Source: an uncultured Pelagibacteraceae bacterium
Lineage (GTDB): Bacteria > Pseudomonadota > Alphaproteobacteria > Pelagibacterales > AG-422-B15
NCBI GenBank assembly: GCA_902622985.1
Contig: CACNSH010000002.1
Location: 186,001 to 250,000, forward strand
DNA: 64,000 nt
Direction: 5' to 3'
The position numbers and the translations under genes were made by a program. This document shows, one piece after another, positions 47,815 to 59,307 of this stretch (positions within the stretch are counted from its first letter, which is position 1; each line of letters begins with the position of its first letter). A model generated the notes under the pieces. That model did no database searches, was not told the origin of the DNA, and worked only from the letters and a program-made list of their open reading frames with translations.

Positions 47815-49383
47815 CTATTCAATCTGCATTAATAGCTCTAAGGCTAGCTGGTTAATATTTAAGGTTGTTGAGGAAAGCCCAAATATTTTCCTATCAGGTC
47901 TGAGGATTATTTCCCCTATTTCTAAGTATTCCGATAACTCGGAACCAACACTAAAACCAGTATAATCGTGAATAAATTTAAAGTTTAAGTTTATCAGTTT
48001 TTTATAAACGTCCTCATCTAATTTATTTTTGACGTCTTTTTTTGAAAATATCGCAAAACAGTTTCCAACTATTTTATCTAAACAGCCATTATCTTCATTA
48101 TTAGTAATTTCTCTATTGAAAAGTCTTCTATTTATTATCAGTTCATTTTGAGAATTACTGAAAATACCTCTTTTTGTATCTTTTTCTAAAATACTGTTTC
48201 TTTTTCCGAATGCTTGATCTCTAGCCTCTGGTGCAATTGCCTCTTCTAAAGGGATATTTTTCTGAAATGCCATGGATAATGAGTCAATTAATTGTCCAAG
48301 TGCTATAGACGATTTTATTGTTTGCTTTACTTGTTCTAATCTTTCTAAACTATAAGAAAGAAGTAGATCTTTATTACAATTAGAATTTACAACCATATTA
48401 ATTTTCCATACCAAATTTAATATATCTCTAATACCAGTATTCAGTCCTTGACTTGCGTAGGGTGGCATTTGGTAAGCAGAATCTCCTATTAAGAATACAT
48501 AGTCTTTTTGAAAGGACTTTGCAAAAGACCCTCTAAATTTTTGAATAAATACATTTTCAATTTCATACTGATCAGGTTCAATCCATTGTGAAATTAAATT
48601 TTTAATATTATTTATTTGAATTGCTTTTTGATGTTGCTCGCCTGCAAGTAATTGAAATTCAAATCTATGCCTTCTACTTGATTGAGAGATAAAGGTAGTT
48701 GGTCTTGTGTCGTCACAAATTTGCCTGAAAACGTTTTCTAAACTATAATTAGGCTTGAGTAATATATCAACTAGAAGCCAATTTTTTGAGTATCTCTGGT
48801 CAACAGTTTCGATGTCTAATTTTTTTCTAACTAAAGAATTAGTACCATCACATGCTATAAGGTAAAGTGCTTCAAAATGATTTAGCTTATTACCACTTTT
48901 TATATCGAGCCTTACTTTGTTATCATTTGTATTAAAATTAATAAGCTCATTATCGAATAGTAAATCTATATTATCATCTGCTTTACACTCTTTTCTTATT
49001 ATTTTTTCAATTTCTGGCTGAAAAAAAGTACAAATAGAAGGAAAGCCGTTATCAGTGTTTAATACAGGATTACGCTGAATCACTCTTCCATTAGTTAGTA
49101 CAATATCAATGAAATCTGGTTTATTTAGTAATTCCTTAAGCGAGTCATATAATCCAATACTTTCCAGTAAACGTAAGCTTTCATCATCGAATGATATGGC
49201 ATTTGAAGAAAATTCAGCATCTGATCTCGATTCAATAACTAGTGTTCTGAGGTTGTATTGGCTACATACTTTTGCACAGATTTGCCCAATTAGTCCAAAG
49301 CCCACAATTGCAACATCATATTGATTATTATTACTAGTCAAAAAAACTCCTAGATAATGAAATCGCTTGACTCTTACTTTCAA
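47815..49383 (-). CDS. FAD-dependent aromatic hydroxylase-type monooxygenase
   Basis: 'YDVAIVGFGLIGQICAKVCSQYNLRTLVIESR', 'YLIACDGTNSLVRKKL', 'FLIGDSAYQMPPYASQGLNTGIRDILNLVWKI'. Start may be internal. Confidence 0.85.
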   Translation of the reverse strand: MKVRVKRFHYLGVFLTSNNNQYDVAIVGFGLIGQICAKVCSQYNLRTLVIESRSDAEFSSNAISFDDESLRLLESIGLYDSLKELLNKPDFIDIVLTNGRVIQRNPVLNTDNGFPSICTFFQPEIEKIIRKECKADDNIDLLFDNELINFNTNDNKVRLDIKSGNKLNHFEALYLIACDGTNSLVRKKLDIETVDQRYSKNWLLVDILLKPNYSLENVFRQICDDTRPTTFISQSSRRHRFEFQLLAGEQHQKAIQINNIKNLISQWIEPDQYEIENVFIQKFRGSFAKSFQKDYVFLIGDSAYQMPPYASQGLNTGIRDILNLVWKINMVVNSNCNKDLLLSYSLERLEQVKQTIKSSIALGQLIDSLSMAFQKNIPLEEAIAPEARDQAFGKRNSILEKDTKRGIFSNSQNELIINRRLFNREITNNEDNGCLDKIVGNCFAIFSKKDVKNKLDEDVYKKLINLNFKFIHDYTGFSVGSELSEYLEIGEIILRPDRKIFGLSSTTLNINQLALELLMQIE

Positions 49384-49430
49384 TTTAGTTTGAATTCAAG
49401 CCATTATTTAATTTAATAAAAAGATTTTAA

Positions 49431-50537
49431 ATGGTTAAAATAGTAAATTCATGGAATGAGTGGGATCCACTAAAACACATAATTGTTGGAAGAGCAGATA
49501 ATTGTTGTATTGCTCCAGTTGAGCCTGCAATGGCTCCAAAAATTCCTGAAGATTCTGACATGAAAGGTAAGTTTGGACCAAGGCCACAACAAACAATTGA
49601 TAGAGCAAATTATTTGCTCGATAATTTCTCAGATATTTTAGAGAAAAGAGGAATAAAAGTAGATCGTCCATCACCACTGGATTTCAACCAAAAAATTGGT
49701 ACTCCAGATTGGAGCATAGAAACAATGTTTGGCTGTATGCCTCCTAGAGATGTTATACTTACTTTAGGCAGTGAGATGCTAGAGGCTACAATGTCCTTTC
49801 GTTCAAGATGGTTTGAGTATTTATGTTATCGACCACTATTACAAAGCTTTTTTGAACAAGATCCAGAAATGAGATGGGAAACTGCTCCAAAACCAAGGTT
49901 AACGAATAAATCTTACAGGGATAATTATCTTGCTGACGAAATAACAATGGACCAAAGATACGAATGGGTTGCCGATAAAAAGTTTGTCACTACTGAAGAA
50001 GAGCCGCTATTTGATGCGGCTGATGTTTTAAGAATGGGAAAAGACTTATTTATTCAACATGGTTTCACAACAAATTTAAAAGGCATTGATTGGATCAGAA
50101 GACACTTTCCAGATCAGCGTATTCATGTTCTAAATTTCCCAACAGATCCTTTTCCTACACATATTGATGCTACATTTACGCCATTGAGACCAGGACTGAT
50201 ATTAAATAATCCTGAAAGAAGACTGCCTGATGAGCAAAGAAAAATCTTTCATGATAATGATTGGGAAATAGTCGAAGCCGCTAGACCTGCTCACAATTCT
50301 CCTCCTCCATTATGCTATTCAAGTGTATGGCTAAGCATGAATGTCCTTATGCTGGATCCAAAAACAGTTTGCGTTGAAGAAACTGAAGTTCACCAGATGG
50401 ATCAACTAGATAAATTAAATTTTGAAGTTGTTCCTGTCCCTTTTAGGGATGCCTATCCATTTGGTGGAGCTTTACACTGCGCAACAACTGATGTTTATCG
50501 TGAAAGTAGTCAGGAGGATTACTTTACAAAACAATAA
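49431..50537 (+). CDS. Glycine amidinotransferase (AGAT)-like amidinotransferase
   Basis: 'SWNEWDPLKHIIVGRADN', 'FVTTEEEPLFDAADVLRMGKDLFIQ', 'HIDATFTPLRPGLILNNPER', catalytic Cys context 'FGGALHCATTDVYRE'. Confidence 0.88.
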   Translation: MVKIVNSWNEWDPLKHIIVGRADNCCIAPVEPAMAPKIPEDSDMKGKFGPRPQQTIDRANYLLDNFSDILEKRGIKVDRPSPLDFNQKIGTPDWSIETMFGCMPPRDVILTLGSEMLEATMSFRSRWFEYLCYRPLLQSFFEQDPEMRWETAPKPRLTNKSYRDNYLADEITMDQRYEWVADKKFVTTEEEPLFDAADVLRMGKDLFIQHGFTTNLKGIDWIRRHFPDQRIHVLNFPTDPFPTHIDATFTPLRPGLILNNPERRLPDEQRKIFHDNDWEIVEAARPAHNSPPPLCYSSVWLSMNVLMLDPKTVCVEETEVHQMDQLDKLNFEVVPVPFRDAYPFGGALHCATTDVYRESSQEDYFTKQ

Positions 50538-50541
50538 TTTT

Positions 50542-51669
50542 TTAATAATTTGTTTTCTCAATTATGATATTTCTATTGATGTAACAATTCATTAGAAGTC
50601 CAAATCCAAACATAACTGCCAACATTGAACTTCCTCCATAAGATATAAATGGAAGTGGAACTCCTACTACGGGAAGTAAGCCTGTGACCATTCCAATATT
50701 AACAAAAACATAAATGAAAAAAACATTACATACTCCTAAAGATAAATATTTACTAAATAAACTGCGACTTTTTAGTGCAAGTCGAATAGATATCATAATC
50801 AAGGCTGCATATATTAATAATATTAGCAACGTCCCTATGAAACCAAATTCCTCACCTAGCATTGTAAATATGAAGTCTGTTTGCATTTCAGGAAGAAAAT
50901 TAAGATGGCTCTGGGTGCCTTCCATGTAGCCTTTGCCAAATATACCACCAGAGCCGAGGGCAATTTTTGATTGCATTATGTGGTATCCATTTCCAAGAGG
51001 ATCACGCTCAGGATTAAAAAAAGTGAGTACTCTGTCTTTCTGATAATCTTTAAGATATTGCCACAAAACTGGTAAGGAACATAAAATTGAAAATACACCT
51101 ACTATAAAATATTTATAATTTAAACCTGAGATCCAAAAAAGACTTACTCCGCCAAGTAGAATTATTAGAGCTGTACCTAAATCTGGCTGAGTAATTACTA
51201 AAAATACTGGGACGACAGTAATGATTAGTGGAATAATCAAAGTCTTAATAAAATTGCTATCATTATTTATGGAATGAAAATACTTAGCTAAAGCTAGGAT
51301 CAAAGTATATTTAACAAATTCGGAAGGTTGCAGACTTATACCAGCTATGTTGATCCATCGAGTAGCACCGTTACTTTCAATTCCAATAAAGGGAATAACG
51401 GCCAAAGATATAATACTCAGGAAAAAAATTACATATGCATATCCAAATATTAACCTTAAATCAAAGAATATGACTAAAAAAAAGATTATTAATCCAAGTA
51501 TAAATCTTTGAGAGTGCTTCAATGGCCACGAGTTAAATTCACCATTTGAGATACTCAATAATGCCGCCAAACCAACAAAAAATAATATAATTATTAAACC
51601 CAATAGAGGATAATTTATACTTTTTATCTTAGTAAAGGCTGAACTGTAAATATTATTTTGATTAAACAT
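50542..51669 (-). CDS. mrdB: Rod shape-determining protein RodA (SEDS)
   Basis: 'IAGISLQPSEFVKYTLILALAKYF', 'GNGYHIMQSKIALGSGGIFGKGYMEGTQSHLNFLPEMQTDFIFTMLGEEFGFIG'. Confidence 0.95.
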   Translation of the reverse strand: MFNQNNIYSSAFTKIKSINYPLLGLIIILFFVGLAALLSISNGEFNSWPLKHSQRFILGLIIFFLVIFFDLRLIFGYAYVIFFLSIISLAVIPFIGIESNGATRWINIAGISLQPSEFVKYTLILALAKYFHSINNDSNFIKTLIIPLIITVVPVFLVITQPDLGTALIILLGGVSLFWISGLNYKYFIVGVFSILCSLPVLWQYLKDYQKDRVLTFFNPERDPLGNGYHIMQSKIALGSGGIFGKGYMEGTQSHLNFLPEMQTDFIFTMLGEEFGFIGTLLILLIYAALIMISIRLALKSRSLFSKYLSLGVCNVFFIYVFVNIGMVTGLLPVVGVPLPFISYGGSSMLAVMFGFGLLMNCYINRNIIIEKTNY

Positions 51670-53533
51670 TAAATATTTCGTTTCGTTTTAAACTGAGTTT
51701 TTTATCAAATAAATATTTAAATATATCTGATGCAATTGGAGCTGCAGATCCAGATCCACTTCCTCCGTGTTCAACAATTACAGAAACTGCATATTTAGGA
51801 TCTGTAGTTGGACCGTATCCAATAAAAAGACCATGATCTCTTTTTTCCCAGGGCAAATCTTTATTTTTTATTAAACCCTCTTCTCTTTCTTTAATTGATA
51901 TCGCCCGTACCTGAGATGTGCCTGTTTTACCTGCCATTTTGTACTCACCAATAATTCTAGATCTATAAGAAGTCCCCCCAGGGGCATTTGTGGCTGCGTC
52001 TAAAGCGTTTTTTATAATTTTTAGATATTTAGGATCTGCGATAATTCGCTCATCATAAACAGTTGGGACATCATTATCATATATTAATTTTGGATTAAGC
52101 CTATTTCCATCATTAATTAGTTGAGCTAACGCGAGAGATAGCTGTGCTGCAGTCGTTAAAAAATATCCTTGACCTATACCAGCAGATAATGTTTCACCAA
52201 CCATCCATCTAGTTCCAAGATTTTCTAATTTCCATTGTTTATTTGGAACTACTCCACTTTTTTCTTCATAAAGAGATTTGAAAACTTTTTCTCCTAAACC
52301 ATATCTTTTACAAACTTCTGCAATTTTATTAATACCTATCCTTCTTGCAATTTGATAAAAATAGACATCACAAGAAACCTTTATAGCCTCTGTCATATCT
52401 ACATTTCCATGCCCTTCCTTCTTCCAGCAATGAAATGTTTTGTATCCTGAATCTAGACTAGTATCTTCTATTTGGTGTTTTCCATTGCAAAAAAAAGTTT
52501 CTCTATGAGAAACTCCTGACTCTAAGGCTGCAAGCGCAACAAATGGTTTTATGGTTGATCCAGGAGGATATTGATTGGATATCGATTTATTAATCAATGG
52601 TTTATATTTATTTGATAAAAGGTTTTCCCAAGTTTCATTTGAAATAGATTTACTAAATATATTTGGATCATAGGATGGCGAGGAAGCCAATGCATAAAAC
52701 TCGCCATTTTTAACATTAATAACAGAGACGCTTCCACTAAGTCCTTTAAGTCTCTCATAGCAAAATTTTTGCAATTCTGAGTCAATTGTAAGCTGTACGT
52801 AGTTACCTTGCACGCTATTTACTCGATCAAGTTCCCTAATTTCTCGTCCACTAGCATTAACTTCAATATTTTTATTGCCGAGTTTACCTCGTAAAATTGC
52901 ATCTTTGGCTTTTTCTACACCAATCTTGCCTGCTTTCGCTGTGCTTAGTTTAGATAACGGGTTTGATTCTTCTTCACTTTTACTTATTGTAGAAACATAC
53001 CCAATCAAATGTGAGTGCGATTCTCCTTGAGTATAGTATCTTTTGAATCCAATTTGAGGATAAACGCCCTCTAATTTATGGATATTTACATTTATTTTAG
53101 AGAACTCCTGCCATGTCAAGTCATCGACAATTCCGATGGGAATAAATTTTTTTCTTGAATTTACTTCTTTTAATATTTTTTCTATATCAATATTAGCTTT
53201 TGGTAATATTGATTTTAAATTTACTAATGATCTTTTTACGTCTCTGGTTTCTTCTTTTATAATTATAACTTCATATTTTTGTTTATTAATCGCAATTGGT
53301 CGCCCCTGTAAATCAAAAATAATACCTCTTTCCGGCTCGAGAAATCTATGTGTTATTCTATTTTTATCTGATAATTTTTTATAGTTACTATTCTTAGCGA
53401 TTTGTAAATAAGCCAGTCTTCCAATAAGTGCTGAGAATATACCGGCTTTAGCAATTGTGACAAGCGCCGCTCTTCTATTAATTAAATTTTCAGTATCATA
53501 TTTTTGAAAAATAAAATTACCTGATTTTTTCAT
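51662..53533 (-). CDS. mrdA: Penicillin-binding protein 2
   Basis: 'RGIIFDLQGRPIAIN', 'YPPGSTIKPFVALAALESG', 'KVSCDVYFYQIARRIG', 'AGKTGTSQV'. Confidence 0.95.
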   Translation of the reverse strand: MKKSGNFIFQKYDTENLINRRAALVTIAKAGIFSALIGRLAYLQIAKNSNYKKLSDKNRITHRFLEPERGIIFDLQGRPIAINKQKYEVIIIKEETRDVKRSLVNLKSILPKANIDIEKILKEVNSRKKFIPIGIVDDLTWQEFSKINVNIHKLEGVYPQIGFKRYYTQGESHSHLIGYVSTISKSEEESNPLSKLSTAKAGKIGVEKAKDAILRGKLGNKNIEVNASGREIRELDRVNSVQGNYVQLTIDSELQKFCYERLKGLSGSVSVINVKNGEFYALASSPSYDPNIFSKSISNETWENLLSNKYKPLINKSISNQYPPGSTIKPFVALAALESGVSHRETFFCNGKHQIEDTSLDSGYKTFHCWKKEGHGNVDMTEAIKVSCDVYFYQIARRIGINKIAEVCKRYGLGEKVFKSLYEEKSGVVPNKQWKLENLGTRWMVGETLSAGIGQGYFLTTAAQLSLALAQLINDGNRLNPKLIYDNDVPTVYDERIIADPKYLKIIKNALDAATNAPGGTSYRSRIIGEYKMAGKTGTSQVRAISIKEREEGLIKNKDLPWEKRDHGLFIGYGPTTDPKYAVSVIVEHGGSGSGSAAPIASDIFKYLFDKKLSLKRNEIFNV

Positions 53534-54002
53534 ATTTTTTCTGACTATGTATAGTTATTAAGTTTATGGGCAGGTATAATAAAACAATTACTAAGAAAGA
53601 TGATAATTCACCGACAGATAAGTAGTTGAGTTGGTAATTAAAATAGATAAATAAATTTTTAAAAATAAATAATATTAACAACCCTATAATAAATATAATA
53701 AATTTTAATTTTTGTTGTTCGAATAATCCATTAATTGAGCTTATTTGGCTTAAAACATAGAAGAATAAAAAGATACTTCCAGAATAACCTAAATTCATTC
53801 CAAGCAAAATATCTTGAAAAGTGCCCCAAACGAAAAGAAAAAGGGGAACTAACCATTCACTCTCTTTCCATTTTATTGAATATAAAAATATGCACAGCAT
53901 TAAAGTAAAATCAATTAGATTAAAATTAAACACATTGTTTAATGATATAAAAAAAAGAAAAAATCCATTTAATATCAAATAGCCTTTGAAGCTTAGATTC
54001 AT
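53517..54002 (-). CDS. mreD: MreD-like membrane protein
   Basis: Position between mreC and mrdA; hydrophobic; 'FVWGTFQDILLGMNLGYSGSIFLFFYVL'. Confidence 0.75.
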   Translation of the reverse strand: MNLSFKGYLILNGFFLFFISLNNVFNFNLIDFTLMLCIFLYSIKWKESEWLVPLFLFVWGTFQDILLGMNLGYSGSIFLFFYVLSQISSINGLFEQQKLKFIIFIIGLLILFIFKNLFIYFNYQLNYLSVGELSSFLVIVLLYLPINLITIHSQKKYEKIR

Positions 54003-54005
54003 TTA

Positions 54006-54845
54006 TTAACTTTCTTTTTTAAGTTTATAATTTAATAATTTCACATGTGATAAAGCTGCAATATTTTCAAATATACTAATCTCGATTTCATTTGATTTTT
54101 TTCCAACTACTTGGCCAATCAATTGAAATGGAGGAAAAATTCCACCTTTTCCTGATGTTGTAACTAAGTCTCCAATGCTAATTTTTTCAATATGTTCAAC
54201 AAATCCTATAGTTGGATTTTCTCGACCTTGACCTATTAAAATGCCGTGATAACCATCTTGAGAAATTATCACTGGAATTCTGCTGTTGATGTTGCTTATT
54301 AGAAGTACGCGAGAGAGACTCTCACCAACATGAGATACTCTGCCAATTATCCCATTAGATCCTGCAACTGGCATGTCCACTTTGATATTTTCTTTTTTTC
54401 CTGAATTAACAATTAATGTGCCGTTAAAATTATTTGAAAAATCACCAACTATTCTTGAAGTTTTAAAATCAAATTCAATATCATTTGACGCATTTAATAG
54501 CCGTTCATATTGAGCGATTTTAAGTTTCATAGAAACTATCTCTTGAAAACTAGCAGAATCAAGTAATTGCATGTCTTTGAACCTTTGGTTTTCTTCATAA
54601 ATGTTTTGGATCTCGTAAATACTTTCAAGTCCATTTTTGATTAGATTAATAGGACTGGAAACAATTGAAGTAATTGAGTAAACGGTATTTATACTTTTAG
54701 CTCTAAATTCATTTGAAAAATTGCTATTGTCAAATCGCCCAAAATAAAAAACAAGTGAAAATATGATTAAACCTATAGGAATAAGAATAGAAATGTAGCT
54801 ACTCTTTTTAACATATCTTGAGTAAAAATTACGTGATGTCCTCAC
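54006..54845 (-). CDS. mreC: Rod shape-determining protein MreC
   Basis: N-terminal TM; 'VDMPVAGSNGIIGRVSHVGESLSRVLLISNINSRIPVII'. Confidence 0.9.
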   Translation of the reverse strand: MRTSRNFYSRYVKKSSYISILIPIGLIIFSLVFYFGRFDNSNFSNEFRAKSINTVYSITSIVSSPINLIKNGLESIYEIQNIYEENQRFKDMQLLDSASFQEIVSMKLKIAQYERLLNASNDIEFDFKTSRIVGDFSNNFNGTLIVNSGKKENIKVDMPVAGSNGIIGRVSHVGESLSRVLLISNINSRIPVIISQDGYHGILIGQGRENPTIGFVEHIEKISIGDLVTTSGKGGIFPPFQLIGQVVGKKSNEIEISIFENIAALSHVKLLNYKLKKES

Positions 54846-54858
54846 TGTCAGACTTTAA

Positions 54859-55911
<1,053 letters not shown>

Positions 55912-55914
55912 TTA

Positions 55915-57474
55915 TCAAACTCCAGTGACGCCTGACATACTTGCTGGAGCTGACCTTTCTCTTTTAATTATTAATTTGTTTAGAGCGTTTATATATGCTT
56001 TGGCAGACGCAACAAGAGTATCTGTGTGTGCACCAAGTCCAACAACAGTTTTGCCATCTTCTGCCAATCTTACAGAAACTTCAGCTTGTGCATCCGTTCC
56101 TTCCGTAACAGCATGAACTTGATAGAGTAATAATTTTCCTTTATGAGGAACAAGTTGACTTAAACCATTAAAGATTGCATCAACAGGTCCGTCTCCCGAA
56201 GAAGTTACTGTCTTTGGCTCATCATCAATTAAAAGACTGATCTCTGCTTTTTGAGGACCTTTTGTTCCAGCTATAACTTGCAAATCCTGCAGTAAAATAG
56301 AGTCATTAACTCTGATTACCTGGTCATCAATAATAGCGATAATATCTTCATCATATATATTTTTCTTTTTATCTGCTAAGTTTTTAAAATTTTCAAAAGC
56401 CTCCTCAATTACATTGTCATTAATTGAATATCCAAGTTCAATTATCTTTTGTTTGAATGCATGTCTGCCAGAGTGCTTGCCCATTACAAGATTTGATTCT
56501 GAAACTCCAACACTTTCTGGGGTCATAATCTCATACGTTTTATTATTTTTTAACATCCCGTCCTGATGAATACCTGCTTCGTGTGCAAAAGCATTTTTTC
56601 CAACAATAGCTTTATTAAATTGTACTGGAAAACCTGTAACTGCTGAGACAAGCTTGGAGGTTTTTGTTAATTTTTCAGTCTGAATGTTCGTTTGAAAAGG
56701 CATCATGTCATTTCTAGTTCTTATCGCCATGACAACTTCTTCCATTGCAGCGTTTCCAGCCCTTTCACCCAAACCATTAATCGTGCACTCAATTTGCCTT
56801 GCGCCAGCTCTCACGCCTGCAAGAGAATTTGCTACCGCCAATCCAAGATCATTATGACAATGTGTCGAAATTGTAACCTTATCAATATTAGGCACATTGT
56901 TCATTAAATGATTTATAATATTTGTAAATTCATCAGGAATTGAGTATCCAACAGTATCTGGAATATTTATTGTAGATGCACCGTTCTTAATCGCAGCTTC
57001 GACAGTTTTACACATAAAGTCCAAATCTGTCCTAGTTCCATCTTCACAAGACCACTCAACGTCATCACATAGATTCCGTGCAAAAGATACACTGTCAATT
57101 ACCTTCTGGTAAACCTCATCGGAATTCAATTGTAACTTGTGTTTCATATGAAGTTCACTTGTTGAGATAAATGTATGTATTCTTGGAGCAGTTGCATTTT
57201 TAAGAGCGTCTGCAGCTGTTTGAATGTCATTTTTTGAAGCTCTGCTCAAAGCGCATATTGATGAATTTTTAATCTTTTTTGATATTTCAGAAACTGCTTC
57301 ATAATCTCCCTTTGATGCGGCAGGAAATCCTGCTTCAATAATATCAACTTTCAAATCCTCTAAAGCTTCTGCAATTTTTAGTTTTTCTTCAATGTTCATT
57401 GAAGCACCAGGTGACTGCTCACCATCTCTTAATGTAGTGTCAAAAATCTTTATGTAATTATTTTCTTTAATCAT
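55915..57474 (-). CDS. leuA: 2-isopropylmalate synthase
   Basis: 'FDTTLRDGEQSPGASMN', 'STHCHNDLGLAVANSLAGVRAGARQIECTINGLGERAGN'. Confidence 0.96.
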   Translation of the reverse strand: MIKENNYIKIFDTTLRDGEQSPGASMNIEEKLKIAEALEDLKVDIIEAGFPAASKGDYEAVSEISKKIKNSSICALSRASKNDIQTAADALKNATAPRIHTFISTSELHMKHKLQLNSDEVYQKVIDSVSFARNLCDDVEWSCEDGTRTDLDFMCKTVEAAIKNGASTINIPDTVGYSIPDEFTNIINHLMNNVPNIDKVTISTHCHNDLGLAVANSLAGVRAGARQIECTINGLGERAGNAAMEEVVMAIRTRNDMMPFQTNIQTEKLTKTSKLVSAVTGFPVQFNKAIVGKNAFAHEAGIHQDGMLKNNKTYEIMTPESVGVSESNLVMGKHSGRHAFKQKIIELGYSINDNVIEEAFENFKNLADKKKNIYDEDIIAIIDDQVIRVNDSILLQDLQVIAGTKGPQKAEISLLIDDEPKTVTSSGDGPVDAIFNGLSQLVPHKGKLLLYQVHAVTEGTDAQAEVSVRLAEDGKTVVGLGAHTDTLVASAKAYINALNKLIIKRERSAPASMSGVTGV

Positions 57475-57518
57475 CTCTCATCCTCTTAATAAAATTAAAT
57501 TGTGTTAAAATTAAGTAC

Positions 57519-57548
57519 CCCCTGCAGTAATGTTATATTACCCAGGGG
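57519..57548 (-). promoter_or_regulatory. Candidate leuA attenuator hairpin
   Basis: CCCCTG/CAGGGG plus GTAAT/ATTAC stacked stem between leader ORF and leuA; no clean T-run. Confidence 0.55.
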
Positions 57549-57595
57549 CTGCTAAGCAGGTCTAACAGCAATAGAGATTGAGAAGCGCTATTCAC
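57533..57595 (-). CDS. leuL: leuA leader peptide (Leu-codon run), GTG start
   Basis: GTG AAT AGC GCT TCT CAA TCT CTA TTG CTG TTA GAC CTG CTT AGC AGC CCC TGG GTA ATA TAA = MNSASQSLLLLDLLSSPWVI; directly upstream of leuA. Confidence 0.65.
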   Translation of the reverse strand: MNSASQSLLLLDLLSSPWVI

Positions 57596-57771
57596 AGTTA
57601 ATTGATTTTCAAATTTTTTATTCAATTTTACCACTCTGTTTTATTGCACTTTCTACTTGTTTGAGATTATCCGATAATTATATGAAAATTCGTTATTTTT
57701 CAACGTATTAGTAAAAAAACCTAATTTTCTGCCATAAATCAAGGAAATTGCTGAACTGAAGTATTGCTGAA

Positions 57772-58800
<1,029 letters not shown>

Positions 58801-59307
58801 TTACATCTTTTCTGTTCCGCGTGCAATAGCTACTACACCAGTTCTTGATACCTCAGAGAGACCTAATGGCTTCATTAAATCGATGAAAGCATCAATTTTT
58901 CTTGGAGAACCATTCAATTCGAAGACGAAAGAATCGTGTGTTGTGTCTATTACTTTGGCTCTAAATACATCAGATAACCTCATTGACTCTACTCTTTTTT
59001 CTCCAGTTGAAACAATTTTGACTAAGGCCATCTCCCTTTCAATGCCCTGTTTCTCAAATGTGACGTTTACCGCTCTTTTTACAGGTACAATTCTCTGTAA
59101 TTGGCTAATCATTTTATTTACTGTTTCTTCTGTACCTGGCGCCACAATTGTAATCCTAGAGATATGTTTTTCTGCATCTACTTCAGCAACTGTAAGACTA
59201 TCAATGTTGTAACCTCTACCTGAAATTAAACCTATTACTCGCGCAAGAACACCTGGCTCATTATCAACAAGAACTGATACTGTATGTTTTGAAATTAATT
59301 CACTCAT
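58801..59307 (-). CDS. ilvH: Acetolactate synthase small subunit
   Basis: 'HTVSVLVDNEPGVLARVIGLISGRGYNIDSLTVAEVD'. Confidence 0.96.
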   Translation of the reverse strand: MSELISKHTVSVLVDNEPGVLARVIGLISGRGYNIDSLTVAEVDAEKHISRITIVAPGTEETVNKMISQLQRIVPVKRAVNVTFEKQGIEREMALVKIVSTGEKRVESMRLSDVFRAKVIDTTHDSFVFELNGSPRKIDAFIDLMKPLGLSEVSRTGVVAIARGTEKM

